Shown here in pieces: positions 46,246 through 59,689 of a DNA stretch of 64,000 bases. This stretch comes from Talpa occidentalis (taxonomy: Eukaryota > Chordata > Mammalia > Eulipotyphla > Talpidae): NCBI RefSeq assembly GCF_014898055.3, contig NW_023601322.1:6157312-6221311 (forward strand), read 5' to 3'. Every line of letters starts with the position of its first letter. Positions within the stretch are counted from its first letter, which is position 1. The translations under genes and the position numbers were made by a program. Under the pieces are notes generated by a model that saw only the letters and a list, made by a program, of their open reading frames with translations, had not been told where the DNA came from and made no database searches.

Positions 46246-47970
46246 TATTTCAATCCAGTTTCTGCATTTTTGCCAGTGTTATCTTTCAAAATACATAAAT
46301 CTGATCATGACATGTCATTACTTATGACACACCCCTTATGTTATATTTTTTCTCAAATGATGTTTTCTTCATTTACATATCTATATAATTTTGTGACTAC
46401 AACTCATGTCTGTATGTGCACATTCTGCTTCCTTTCCACCAGAGCTCTTATCAAGGTGTTACTTCAGCTGAATTGCTATAAAAAGTTGCATATCGAAAAT
46501 TTACACCATTCAGAAAGAACATGTGTTCCCTACAACTATTGTTTGATGTTGAAGTTTAGGTGAACTAAATATAATTTTTTCCAGAATTTAATTTTTAGAT
46601 TTTTTTTTCCCAGTGTTAAAACATAGCACTGAAATTGAACACGGGGGAAGGAATTTGCTCTGGACAATTTGAACCTATCATTCCAGGCCAATTCATGTCA
46701 ATAGTCTAGACAACACACTCCAGCTTCAGTGACACTTCTTTCTCCAGTGACCTGTCACTCTTATCCATGTAGTCAAACTCTTCCAAGATAGTGTCCAAAT
46801 TTTGTAATTCACTTGAAATGATCCACTTATAAAATTAAGTCCACTATCAAGTTTCTGCACAATTTCCTCTGGTTCACTCAGCAAGTTATTCCTGTGAATG
46901 TTTGTGACCTCAGACAGATGTCCAGTCTCTGGAGTTCATAATTTCTTATTTCCACATCAACTGCATGCCATGTGACTTCTATTTTTCATGTGGCACTGTA
47001 ATAATGTTCTGCTGTCTTACATCAGGAACACTTTCACCCAGGATCAGCCCAGGGCTTCTGCATAGCAACTCCAGCATGGATGAGGTCAACCAGAAAACAA
47101 TTACAACTTGCCGGTCTCTGTCTCTGTCAGTTTTTTAACTCTAATATTGACCCCTCATTAGTCCCGCTGTTGTACAGTCAGTGAAATACCAGTCTGCCTG
47201 TTAGATGTTTTTATTTTTTTATCTTTTGTGATCACTAATAGGAATATAAACTACCGACTTCCAATCACTTCTGCTTTTAAGGAAACCATGTCTCATCATG
47301 GTCAGCTAAAGATATTGGATCAGTTGTTGCTACCTGTTTCCAAGTCCTGTACTAGATGATTTTCAGAGAAACATGCCTTCTCTGGATCTCCCAGACATTG
47401 TGCTTGTCTGATTTTGAAAGGAAAAACCAACAGAATTCCTTCATATATCCCATCTATTAGTGTTTTTAGCCTCCTTAATGGGCATGCGAACATGAATGCC
47501 CAACCCAGGCTCCACAGTCTCATGGGGTGCATCTGATCCAATACTTCCCCATACATCCACTGCAAGAACATCTTCCCAACTGGAACATGTTTGCCCTTGA
47601 CTGGGGATTCAGCAGTGCTTTCCAAGGACTCTGCCTATAATTTAAGTGAATCAATTTCCATATTGTCATCTACTGTTATTATCCTTCTAAAAAATGCACT
47701 GCTGTTAAGCCAAACCTACGGCTTCAGGTTTAGTTTGCCTTTCTTACTTCATTTTCACAATCACATCTCTTAGACTTCAACAATAAATAATTTTCTCTCA
47801 CCTATTATTAATCTTCCCATGAGTCATACATCTAAAGTAAAAGACTCAGGACACTAGAAAAGAAGATCACTCAAAATGCAAGAGAAATTTCTTAGACAAG
47901 ACACCATAAGTCTTTGGCAATGCCTCATATCACATTCTCTCTATTACCTGTTCAAGCAAGAAGTGCAGGA
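46246..47970. other. Anonymous DNA
   Basis: No gene or confident repeat. The 101-codon minus-strand frame 47320-47625 has fairly balanced composition but no family I recognise. Confidence 0.4.
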
Positions 47971-48048
47971 GGGCCTCCCCTGGTGGCGCAGCAGTTGAGC
48001 GCTGGGCTGCAAGGCTGCGGGCAGCCTCTGCAGTGCTGGTTCATTCCC
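47971..48048 (+). mobile_element. tRNA-derived SINE head, 3'-truncated
   Basis: GGGCCTCCCCTGGTGGCGCAG with box A TGGCGCAGCAG and the short-form middle GGGCTGCAAGGCTGCGGGCAG, then a box B-like GGTTCATTCCC; after CCCAG the family sequence stops. No GAGGGTCCC, A-tail or duplication is present, so the 3' end was lost or replaced by the AT-rich sequence that follows. Confidence 0.85.
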
Positions 48049-48084
48049 AGACAGAATTACAGTAGTCTAGGTGTGACGGTAGAG

Positions 48085-48240
48085 CATATATATATATATG
48101 TATATAAACTCTATATATAAATAAACTCTATATATTTTATATATAGAATATATAGAGAGTTATATGTAAACTCTCTATATAAATATATATATAACTCTCT
48201 ATATAAATATATATATATATATATAAAATACACATATATA
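48085..48240. repeat. AT-rich low-complexity region with a perfect hairpin
   Basis: Mostly TA/TATA runs with recurring AACTCTATATA and AACTCTCTATATAAA units. TATATAGAGAGTT (48149-48161) and AACTCTCTATATA (48169-48181) are exact reverse complements with a 7-base loop. Confidence 0.9.
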
Positions 48241-50160
48241 GTAAGTGTGTATTATTGAGAAGAGCAGAGCAGGGGGGAGAAAGACAACATTCACATACAT
48301 CACTCATAGAGTGTTAACCATGCAATGATTCAGAGGACATCTCATGAGGAAAACCCCTTAAAGTTACTGAAAGCAGCAGTGTCTTTCTTCATGTAGGGAA
48401 AATATTATGACAATGTCGTACACCACATCACTCTCAAAAGTGAAATAGTTAAGATGTTTTGAAAGTATGTCGGACACATCATCTTTGCATTCTCAACACT
48501 GAAGAGATGGGACACACCCTCCATCACTCCTGCTGCCTTTGGGTCTGAGCTACACATCTGCATTATTTCAGAAGGCACATGGGAAATTCTCCAATCTTAA
48601 TTCCCACAGATAAAAATTTTCAAGTAAAAATATATGTGTATCTGTTTATTCCTCACATGTATACAATGTACTTAGATTAGCATAATAGGACTATAGATGC
48701 AAATTCTTACATACAATGTCACTTTACAACAATCAATAATAAATCTTTTTCAACATTATAAGGATTATTCATCCTATACCTTCTTTTCTTTCTAATATTA
48801 AATCTACTGTATCCTAAACAAATCTGGAAAAAGGTAATAGTCATCAATCTAAAAAAAATATAGTGCAAATAAGGACTTTATGAACACATTATACAATGCA
48901 TTCCTTATATAATTTTATTTTATATAATATTTTAAAAATGCTAGTTAAAGTGTGTAACTTATTGTCAGATCAACTACACACCAAAAATAGCTGTAGTAAA
49001 ATCTTAATACTAAAAACAGTGATGTAATATTTAATTATTGAACATATGTCTATAAAAATGGAATAATTTATATTTATTCAAGAAAATAATAGCCAGGCTA
49101 TTCCAATGTATTGATTATAAGAAATGTCATTTGAAGTGTTATTTAAAAAATCACAGGGAGTTTGTAATGGATACTTTTGAAAGAGGGTGCAGAAGGAAAT
49201 TTGTTTCCAAACTATAAGGTAGATATTTGAGATTGTAAGGTCAAGAGTTCAACAAAACATGTATGGCTGAAAGGAATACAAGAAAAGGTATCCTGGAAAT
49301 TTATTTGTGGGATAAATAACCTGGAGATTTTCTTAGTAAAAATGATACTTTCCTCATGCTTACAAATTATGTTTCTGAAACAAATGGAAATATTTCATAT
49401 CAGTAATTAACATCATAATGGTGTTGCCAGAAATAAAACAACTGAATTCAGAGAATAAATTTTGATAAGAAACAATGATGATAGCAATATGATGTTGATA
49501 TGGTACAAAACTGTATGTAAGGTAAGAATTATAGAATCCAGATAGTAGCAGCTAATGAATGGAGAAGCATTATGCTTATCATATCTTATATTTTGTTTCC
49601 CTTTAAAAATAACCAATATTCTATTTGATCATTTCCATTGAAAAATTAGACCTGATTGGCATAAAAATAAGCTTAACCTGGAAAGATGGGTATTTGTATA
49701 TAGTATAAGAAAATGTAGTTGTCAAAATAAAAATGTTGAACAGCAGTATTAGTCAAGCTACAGTTAACATAGATTTATCTCTCACATTTTGATTCTGCAT
49801 ATTTTCTATTGATTTATTTAGCATTCATGCAGAGTCCTTGAAAAGTATTTCATTTTGCTGATGGATGTAGGGGGTGGTACTGCATCATTGCACAGAAAAT
49901 GCATTAACTGATATGATAACATAGTCATAAATGTAATAGGATTCATTACTACCAAGAAATAGTGCTATGATGACTATAAACTTTTTCTCTGGTTTTACAA
50001 ATGTATATTAAATAGACATTCCACCAAAATTTTAAACGTACAGGGATTTATATCGTAGTCAATAAATAAACTGAAATTAATCATCTCAAAAAGCAAAGAA
50101 TTATTATTCTGTGCTACATGATATCTTTTCATTTATTTTGTATGATTAAGATGTGAAACA
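48241..50160. other. AT-rich anonymous DNA
   Basis: No gene or confident repeat. Confidence 0.5.
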
Positions 50161-50168
50161 TAATAAAG

Positions 50169-50216
50169 TGTGTGTGTGTGTGTGTGTGTGTCTGTGTGTG
50201 TGTGTGTGTTTGTGTA
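50169..50216. repeat. Interrupted (GT)n microsatellite
   Basis: GT repeat of about 48 bp with one C and one extra T interruption. Confidence 0.95.
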
Positions 50217-50565
50217 CAAACACATAAATCTATTATTGCCTATAACTAAGCAAATTTTGTTTGGTCCACAAACTGAAAATATCCCATTGGAAAACTCTGA
50301 TCTACATTAAGAAAGAATGATCCATCTGTATTAATTAGTGTTCTTCAGAGTATATCTCCATCCTGTTAAAAATCTGTGTTCTTCCTTTGTTGTAGCTGTT
50401 ATTGTTGTTAGCTGTTTAGACCCCAGCGGCAGGCCCCATGCCTGATTACAGGTACTTACTCCATATATTTTTTTAAAGAAGAATCAATAAATAAATAATT
50501 GTGCAAGGAAACACATCCCTTCCTAGTAATGGAGTCTATTAGGTGCACTTAACTTTATTTTATTT

Positions 50566-50834
50566 ATTTATTTATTTAAAGATATATTTATTTTAAAGAT
50601 CTAGGGTACAGGCCAGAAGTGCAGGGGGTGAGAGGATTCACCAGAGACAGAGTAGAGAACAGAACAGGTGGGTGGACTGAAATACACTGCTGAGGGCAGC
50701 AGCGGGCGAGACAGGAGAGGTCTGCTGCGCCATGTGGGAATCTCCCTGGCCGGCCGGGAATTGAACCTGCGCTGCAGAGGCTGCGGACAGCTTCACAGCG
50801 CTGCACTCAACTCGCTGCGCCACTGGGGAGGCCC
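50566..50834 (-). mobile_element. tRNA-derived SINE, long form, head variant II
   Basis: Minus orientation: GGCCTCCCCAGTGGCGCAGCG, GCAGCCTCTGCAGCGCAGG, box B-like GGTTCAATTCCCGG, then the GCAGACCTCTCCTGTCTCGCC body. The 3' tail corresponds to a TTTATTTATTTA run at the left side. A duplication is only weakly suggested (T-rich on both sides). Confidence 0.92.
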
Positions 50835-53750
50835 CCCTTTTATATTTTTTACAAGTAGTTGCTCAAACAACAGTTCAAGCCAAGTGAAAAATTTATAGGA
50901 CAAAATGGCAATTATTATTCATTCAACAAGTGCTCTAAGATGTTTGCCCCATAGTTTTTGTTCTTTTAACCAAATCAGACAGAGAATGGGCTGATTTTGT
51001 CAGTAAATGGCTTTAGTTATAACATATACATTCATCTACTGCTTTAAGTATTAAAGGACATAAAATTGGGACATTACACATAATTATCAAGGAAAAAATA
51101 TTACCACAAATTTATTGTGCAGACACACGCTATCTTCATCTGTCTTCCAGATACAGCTATGCATCATTTGATTTAATATTAAAATACCCACCACTTTTAT
51201 AGCAAAATTGATCATCCAGTCACATAAGCTAACTAGATTATAGAACTACATTTCCTTTTTCTTTCCTTTTGGTGATCCAATCTCACCACCTTGCAAAACT
51301 AAATATATTTTAATGTTTCACTCAAATATGTTCCTCAGCATGGTGAGGGCCTAGGTTATTTCTTCACCTGTCAATCAATTCACATCACTAATAAATGTCT
51401 TTAGTGAACTGTTATAGGAATTCAATTTCCATTGTTTTGGGGTACGTGTAAATTCACTGCCATCATAACAAGTATGTACTGAGGGTGCATCAGAGTTGCA
51501 GAAGTTTCTTTTTTTTAACAAAAGAAATCAGGTACACTAGCCAGTCCCTTGCTACTTACCCAGCAGTCCCCACACTGCAATTTTTCTGCCTTTCTGGGGT
51601 CCTTCTCCTAGCTCTTTACTCTGAGCCTCTTTGCATATTCCCTTAACTGTGTGAGTTACCGAGTATGATATGTTACCTGGTTGACCTTAAGTAGAGTCTG
51701 TTTTAGTTACCTGTTGTTGAGAACTGAGGACCTCAATAACTGAGCAATTTTTCAAATTAATACTCATTAAGTAAAATTGTATATAATTTAATCTTCTTTT
51801 ACACATTATGTGCATGTATACTATACATGAATATGTATTTGCTTTTTATTTCTCAGTACTTGAGACCACACTAATAATATCCATCTCAGAAGTATGACAA
51901 CCTTCTCAAAATAAAATATATGGCAAGTTTTCCTGGGGTTTAGGGAAAGCAGAGAGGTACATTTCTCAATATTGAGAATTATGATTGTCATCAGGAAGCC
52001 AGGGGTGAGAAGATAAAACTGCCACAAAAGAAATGTAAATTGAACTGAATTATTTCTTTTGGCAGCAGCTCAATTTTAAAATTACAAACACAGTAATCGG
52101 TGGAAATGTCATATATATTAGGATTCTTATTTAACAATGATTGTGATTTTAAAAGCTTATTTCATTAGAGAGAAGACTCATGCTTCACAGTATAAAAATT
52201 CAGCATTCCAGTAATCTGTAAGGAGCATTACTTTACATTATTGTGAAAAATTCATATATATTAAAAGCATTTCTGTCTTATCAGCTAGAATTCAGAAATG
52301 ATAGGGCTAAGTGCACATTTTCTTAGTCTAATATTTTAAATCTATTTTTATTTAAATGATTCGATGAACTAAATTATCCCGAAATATCCAAGAATTAAAT
52401 AAATATACATGATTCAGTTTATAGACAATACATATGCAGACATGTTTTCACTTCATATAATGTTTATGTTTTTTTCCAGCTCATAATTTTATTTTACGTC
52501 CATGTTGTTATAGTTATGACCACATATTAAAAGGAATTTTAATATAATCATTTCAATTATACCACTTTTTCATTCTCAAAATGAAAGAACTGGAGTTCAA
52601 GTTTCCCTTCCTCCTCTGTTCTCCATTATTCTACAAGTATCCGTGTCTACCTTCATCTATGTATTATAATTAGCCTTGAGCTGAAATAATGAAAAGCTCA
52701 ATTTATTAAGTTTGTAATCAGTTTTAAATGCTTTGGAAAATCTAACTCATCATATCCATATATATTTATTTTTGTTAACTAAATTTGAATATTAAGAGGC
52801 TATATGTAAATGTAACATATTTAGCAATAGGCAAAAAATAAAAAAAAAAGAAATATGCCTATTCATGGAATTTTTGATGCATCTTTCACATAAGAACTTT
52901 AATCCCTGATCCTGATTTCAGTTTACTGATTTATAGCACTGCATTTACTTTCTGCTGCCACCCAAAGCTGAGACTCACCAATAGTACCCTTAGCACTGAG
53001 TGCCTGAGGGTGAAAGCCCCTTGGCTTAGAGGTTGTCTCCATCATTATTTGTCTCTCTATTACTTTAATCTCCACTGTAAAATGGACAAATGTCTTCACT
53101 ATGTTTGGGAGTTCATCCAGGATAAAGTTCTGAAAGCAATTTTTAAAATTTACCTATTAAAGAATAACATTTTTTAAAAATCAACTCTTTTAATGAAGGA
53201 ATTCATTGAGAAATTATTGAGGGAAACTTAAGGAATTTTAAGGGGAAATTCATGATGACTAATTAAGCACTGAAAAATAGCAGTTGGGATAGACAGAATT
53301 AGTCCTGTATGTACGCAGTTGTTTATAGCAAGTGCCTTTGTTCCTGGCTAGGAAAGCATTTTCATTAAGTGTAATAAGAGTCTGACAACTGAGGTTACCA
53401 AGAGTCCATGGTCCTTATCAGCTTCAGTTTATTAGAACCTGCTGTGAAGAAACATGGTGTCACTTTTGATATCTCCTGGGCAAGAGCTGTAATGTTTACT
53501 TTATGATTTCAAGCCTTTGAAAACAGTAACAGAAAAACAAAGCTGTGTGTCATCAGTTACTTGGGTCCTTCATGTGCTAATTTCACAAAGGAATTATAAT
53601 AGCTCTGATTTGGACTAAGAAGATGCTGTGTACTTCGAATGTGAAAAACATGAACTGATTGGAAGCATATGGACATGCACCACGATGCTCATGGTGGTGG
53701 TGTTGATGATTTCTCTGGCATATGCTCAGAGATAAGGACTCTTCCGCGAT
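50835..53750. other. AT-rich anonymous DNA
   Basis: No gene or confident repeat. Frames at 51821-52027 and elsewhere are short and motif-free. Confidence 0.45.
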
Positions 53751-53754
53751 CTCT

Positions 53755-53905
53755 ATATATGCTGACTCGTATTTTGTCCTTGGAGCAACCTTATGAGTTG
53801 AGTGCTATTTTCTCCATTTTGTGCATCATTAAACAAAACATAAGAGTGCTGGGTGGCTTCCCTAGGTGTGTACAGCTGGCGAATGGCAAAGACTATTCAT
53901 TAAAT
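53755..53905 (-). repeat. MIR SINE fragment
   Basis: GGAGCAACCTTATGAGTTGAG, GCTATTTTCTCCATTTTGTGCA, GGCTTCCCTAGGTGTGTACAG and CTGGCGAATGGCAAAGAC track the minus strand of MIR (CAACCCTATGAGG...CCATTTTACAGATG...GCCCAAGGTCACACAGC...). The 95-codon frame through it is incidental. Confidence 0.7.
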
Positions 53906-55540
53906 CTAATTATATCAAAACAAGAAGCTTGCTGTATACAGGGCAGGAGTTCATAAAGAAAAAAAAAATCACTCAGATTTTCATGGTAATGGTATCTGTC
54001 ACTTACGTGTAAGTAAAAGTAATGCTGAAAATATATTTTGAACTATTTTAAAAAGTAGTATCTCTGCTGGTTCTTATAATCACTCTTAACTGTGTATATT
54101 ATTTTTAAATTGTGTCTACTAATATTTTCTTGTCATAAAACCATGTCTAGAAATACTGTCCTTTGTATGAACAGCAAAATTTAAATAATTAAAAAATATT
54201 TAGAAACCCAGATAGGATAGTCTATTTCAGGTAACAGCCCTTCTTCAAGAGGAAAACCAACAGCATTAAACTGAGACTGAAGCATCAATTGATAAAGAGT
54301 AGACAGAGTAATTTATTTTTTTTTAAAGAGGGACAAGCATTCATTTCTTTGTTATCTGGACTACATAAAGCAAGACACTCAGAATAAGATGTGTATGTGA
54401 AATTAATATATCATTATTTTCAGAATGATCTTTGATCCCGAATATTTGCCTCTGGTAATTTAATAAATAGGTGAGTGGAAAGATTGCTTAAAAAAAAAAA
54501 AAACCTAACAGAGGGATACTCAACTCTGCCCTGTAACTTGAAGATTAAGACCAAGGAGTTAAGTCTTTTCTCTAGGAAGACTTCACAGAATTAAAAATAA
54601 CTCCTGCCTCGAAATCGTAAGAGCTCATGTGAAATACTCAGACGGTGTTTTCTTACCTGGAAACAGATGCTAATCCCAATATGAAAACATTTGGGATTAT
54701 CTTGTCTAAACAAATTATTAACCTAAAATTGCTAGAAGTTGCCTGGAAGAAACTTCATTCAGTTAAAAAAAAATTAAATGTCCCTTCTCAGGCTATTTTT
54801 TTTTTTAATTTGAATTTTATAAAAATACCATATGCCACACTTAAAGGTCATATAGGATCCTATTTACATGGCTACTCAAAGTGATTTTGTGTTCCTGTCC
54901 TGGGTTAATTGTGTTATCATTATGCAAGCAGGGTGGATTTTTAAGTGTTTAAAAATGGCTTTTTCCAATAAATTTTATCTACCAGTAGTTGCTTAGTTCT
55001 GTACTTCTTTTATGTAAAAGTTAAAGTGATCTGTAGCAGCTAAATATCTGAAAATATAATTGCTTCAAAAGATGTCAAAGAACAATTTAAATGGAATTGG
55101 AAGCAAAATGTGTGAGTTAAAATATTTTAGTTATTTAAAACATTTTAGTTAAAAATATTGTTAGGATTTGGTCCTTTTAGTATCAAGAAAATGATCTAAA
55201 ATATCGACCGTCCATGTTCTCCCCCTAACCTCTTACGTATTTTCCTAGTTTACTGATAGGTTTCTTCCGACCTTTCATTTCAATGAGATGCTTTACAGTT
55301 TAGCAAAAGCTTCCCTGCCTGGGTGAGGCTATTTCTGAATCATCCAGGGAGAACCAGTTATTCAGTGCATGGTCTTCCACGGTCCTGAAAGAGTCAAATT
55401 TCCAGTGATAAAGTATCATTTCTATCTTGTTGTAGATTTTTATTTCATTTATATCCAATTCTCCACCCTGGTGATTTTCTAAAAGACAGATACATTCAGT
55501 TTTTGATATGCAGAACCTATTATGGAATTAGTTCAAATCT
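53906..55540. other. AT-rich anonymous DNA
   Basis: No gene or confident repeat. Confidence 0.45.
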
Positions 55541-55544
55541 GGGG

Positions 55545-55566
55545 GTGTGTGTGTGTGTGTGTGTGT
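55545..55566. repeat. (GT)11 microsatellite
   Basis: Uninterrupted GT repeat. Confidence 0.93.
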
Positions 55567-57425
55567 AAACAAGGAAAAGGAAAAGATAAATTAATCATTA
55601 AGCTGATGCAAATTAAAGCACAATCAAACCAATCAAACCAATCCCAGAATAAGATTAAACCAGGAGAAATGGGAAACATTTCCAAGAGGAAAAACCCAGA
55701 AATCGCTAATTAACGAGAAAAAAAATGAGGAAAGGTGCGCATTGGCAAAGATGGCAAGGAGGGAGATCCAGGAACGGAACTCACAGAACACTCTTGACCA
55801 GAACAAAGGGCGCCAAAGGAAGGGAGAGTAGGAGGCTGAGACTCTCTCAGCATTTGCTGGGAGGGGTGCTATGAAGGGGAAGGGAGTCAGCTGTGTGATA
55901 AATTTAGTAGATGCTGCTATGTAAGTTGGATAAGAATAATTTTGTGAAAAGAACACAACTGCTTTGTAACTGCTAACTAAAATTCAGAAGAGTAGTTGGA
56001 GAAAACTGCTCTCTTAGTAGGAGAGCTTTAAAGGCCATGCAGATGGCGAGAGCTACCTCCACCCCACTAGATCAACATAAGAGGTGACTGAACATGGTGA
56101 CCCAGAGCCATAAATCATCTGCACCCACTTCCCAATGTTTCCCAGGAGGCCCCTGTGCTGCACTAAGCTGAGTGAATTGCTTTGGACAAGGCAAAAGGGT
56201 GGAAGGTCAAAGGAAATGCTTAAGGTTAACAATAATTGATAATAGAATATTTTGAATATATGGAAAAGACCAACTTGTATTTGAGGAGAACTGTCCATAA
56301 GAGTAGACAGGACCCTCTTCAAGGGTATGAGTGCCAAAAACCTTCCTGGGAGAATGAAGTCTCTCTGTTTGAGTGTCAAATATCACAGGGGCAGGCACAC
56401 ACATGCACACAAACACAGACACGCAGGTGCACATGCAAACATGGCATAGAGCCAGACACGCTAGTGAATTTGGACACTCTGAGCAAACCTCACACAATTC
56501 TTCATTTTCTCATCATATATGTAAAAGTGTAACATTAGTCAGCACCTTGCAATGTTGTGGTGATATACTGTATGGAAAATGCTTCCTGAGTACCACAAAA
56601 TAATGTGAATATTCTTTATGATCGGAGCCTAGCAAATTTAAGGCAGATGGAATGAATTCTCCCTCTGCTGCCATTTTTATTGACCTGTGAGAGAGGCTAA
56701 TATATCTCACTCTTTGGTGCCTTTCTGCACTTAAAAACTTAAAACCTAAGAAAGAAAGAGTAAAACATTTTAAAGCACTGGCAGATTTTTAAATTTTAAA
56801 TTCAGTTCCTTATGAAGAGAGATTGGCACATTGTAAATATATCTAAAAAGTAGTCATAGGCAACATGTAAATTGCTTTCTATGTGTCCACAATCCTCCAA
56901 ATCTTAATTGCTCTTGGACATTTTTGTGACGAGTAGAAAATAAGGAAAGAATTTATGAAAATTTCAAAAGGCTTGTATTGTTGTTATTATAAAAGACTCT
57001 TTTGATCAGTAGAGCTATGCAGTTTCTGAGAGGATAATGGATAAAAGAAATTTGAAGAACCAATAAAGCCTAGTACACTTTTGAACCTTTTAATGCTGAG
57101 CTATTATTTTCACTGAAACTAATAGATAACAGAGGATTTGGGATGATATACATAGACTCGAACATTCTAATGAACCTGAGGTTGCTGCCATTGTTCCCGT
57201 GGCATCTGCCAATTTGGTTGCAGGAATGTGAAGGAGTCAGTTAAAGAATGTTCTGTCATTTATTATGGGCAAACTTTGTGTTTTACATGAACAAACAAAC
57301 AATCAGAAATATCTTACTGTATTATTAACATTATATGATTTTTACCAGCTCTATTTAGTCATTATAAGTTTGTAGGACAAGTAATATCTCCAGTATCAAA
57401 GATATTTCATGATAAAAGAGCCAAG
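55567..57425. other. Anonymous DNA, purine-rich at 55720-55880
   Basis: AATCAAACC-type repeats at 55622-55643, then a purine-rich stretch (AGGAAGGGAGAGTAGGAGG), then ACAC/ACATGC-rich sequence at 56394-56450. The overlapping frames of about 100 codons on both strands around 55633-56532 have no domains. Confidence 0.4.
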
Positions 57426-57429
57426 GTGT

Positions 57430-58010
57430 TAGACAAATCTATACATTATAAGTGCATATGCATCCTCGAACAATGCTGTAACATACATAGGAAGCTAAAA
57501 CTGACAACATTGAAAGCAGACAGAATTGCAAAATTATACTTAAAGATTTCAATATGCCATTCTCAATGACTGAAAAACATGATGTAAAATCAGTAATTTT
57601 ATAAAAGTTTGAAAATATTCTCATCCAAATTGAACTGGCAGATGCATATTTTTTCAAGTATGTATAGAACATTCTACAAGAGGTAATATATGCTCGATCA
57701 TGAAAAAAATCCCAATAAATATTAAAAGGATTGAAGTTACAAAAGGAATATCACCTAATCACAGCAGAATTGAAATAAGAGTCAATAATATTTAATGTAG
57801 ACCAAAAACAGTTGATACCATACACAATGAAAAAAACTGAAAACTTGCCTAAGATCAGAACATCCAAACTCACTATTAGTATTTAATAAATGTTGGAAGT
57901 CCTAGCTAAAGCAATTAGACAAGAAAATAAAAAGTATCCAAATTGGGAAGAAAGAGAGATAACTATCATTATGGGAATCTCTGATTAACTTGTATTAATA
58001 TATGTAGCCT
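57430..58010 (+). mobile_element. Old LINE-1 ORF2 fragment with internal deletion
   Basis: The left part matches the endonuclease end of L1 ORF2 (AAGCTAAAACTGACAACATTG, AGATTTCAATATGCCATTCTC, TGTATAGAACATTCTAC). After about 57860 it continues with reverse-transcriptase sequence (TTGGAAGTCCTAGCTAAAGC, AATTAGACAAGAAAATAAAAAG). The intervening L1 sequence is missing, so the copy has an internal deletion or is two pieces. Confidence 0.6.
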
Positions 58011-59685
58011 AGCAAACATATATGAGAAATCCTGGAGAGGCACTCTGGACTGTGCACACTTTGGGGTACCCAGATTTACTTATAACATTGACTAGTTCCA
58101 TGATATCTCAAAGTCACAGACTATCAAAATTTAGAAACCAGAAAAATAACTCTAGTTATTCTTAAATCTAGTTCCTACACCCTTTCATTAATGTGACTTC
58201 TTGTGACAAATAGGAAGAAATTCAGATGCAAAAAGATATATTTTGCGCTGGTTTCTTTTATTTCTTCAAGGATCAATGTAAAATTACAGATCTACTACAG
58301 TAATATATATATATATGTATATAATTATATGTAAGTATTTAATTATACAGCAGAGAACAATCACTGATATCTCTTGTCTGAATTCCCTGTTTTTTTTTTA
58401 TTCACTAATTAAGGCAGCAAGCAAATGAATAAACTGCAAGGAAATCAAGAAGTAAAGTAGAACAGAAATACAAAGGAATTGGGAAATAGTAGGAAGAAAA
58501 ATTAAAAGTATAACTGAGTACACCTGAAGTTGTGTTTGGTAAGTGTGTTGCTTGGACTCGTCCTGCAAGACAAGGAGCAATTCTATGTAGATTTGCATCT
58601 TACTCATTTCATTCCTGAGAAGTATGAAGGCTACATCAGGGAGGGGGATGAGAAAGATTAACCTATTGCTTTGTGCAAATTAATCCATTAAGACGAGGCG
58701 GCTCAAATATAAGTAAACCAAGTTCTTACGAGATCAAAGGAAACGTACATTAGTTTCATAAACAGAACACACTGACACACTGATCTCACACAGCCAAGGA
58801 CCAACTACTCTGTGAAAGCTTCCGTCCATAAAGATACTCAAATCTTAAAACTCTAGGTTTCCCCAATACTGCTTTGCTTATATAAACTGTTTATTATTTG
58901 CAGCACATCTTTGCTTAAGTAAGAAATAAATTCAGCTTTTGTTTCCTATATCACTTCCTACAACATTAATCAATATCTCTTCTTACAATATTTCTACTAA
59001 AAGCACCATGAGAATACAAAGAGCTCTTTGCAGTCCAGCCATCAGTCTTCTGTGTTGCCATGTACTTTGCAAAAGCTTTTTGAAGAAATCTTAATGGATA
59101 CAGATACAGAATGATCATATACTGGTGGACAGATGAGAAGTCCCAGATCCAGACAAATGAAACTCACTGAAACAATTCTCAGGGAGATAAAGAAGAAAGA
59201 GTGGAAAATTTATAAGACTTTGAACTGTGTATCTAAAGTATTCTAGTCTACTAAACACTTCCAAAACCATAAGATGAAGACACAGCCTTGAGAACTATTT
59301 ACCAGGTATATGTCTACACCTTCCCTTTGGGCTTTTTCTGTTACAGATGAAAAATGTTGTCTTTTCTAGACATAGAGTCAGATCAAAAAGAGTAGTGTTT
59401 AAAAATAAAAAGCTTATAAAACATGGCTTATTCCTGTAACTTGAGAGTCATTCACCTTTTTTGCTTATGTTTTATATGTGACTTGATCAAACAGTACATC
59501 TCTTTGATTTGTTTAAATTGGAAAAAATTATCTTTTTATACTTGACCTATTAATATTTAAACTATCTCTGCAATGTCTATAAGCTCCTTTTGCACCCTGA
59601 TTTTAGATGTTTCATGTTCCCTGTAATTCCTATATTTTCTTAGTATGATAGAGGAGTTTTGATATTTGTTTCAGTTTTTCTCTTC
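58011..59685. other. AT-rich anonymous DNA
   Basis: No gene or confident repeat. A short TATATATATA run lies at 58301-58330. Confidence 0.45.
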
Positions 59686-59689
59686 CATT

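Noticed and set aside
1227..50834. Repeated near-identical units as a CRISPR-like array
   Set aside because: The units are dispersed, occur in both orientations, have A-tails and different flanking duplications; they are SINEs, and the DNA is mammalian.
56053..56532. Overlapping frames of 96-108 codons on both strands
   Set aside because: Opposite-strand frames overlap each other, one is dominated by an ACAC-rich tract, and none shows a domain.
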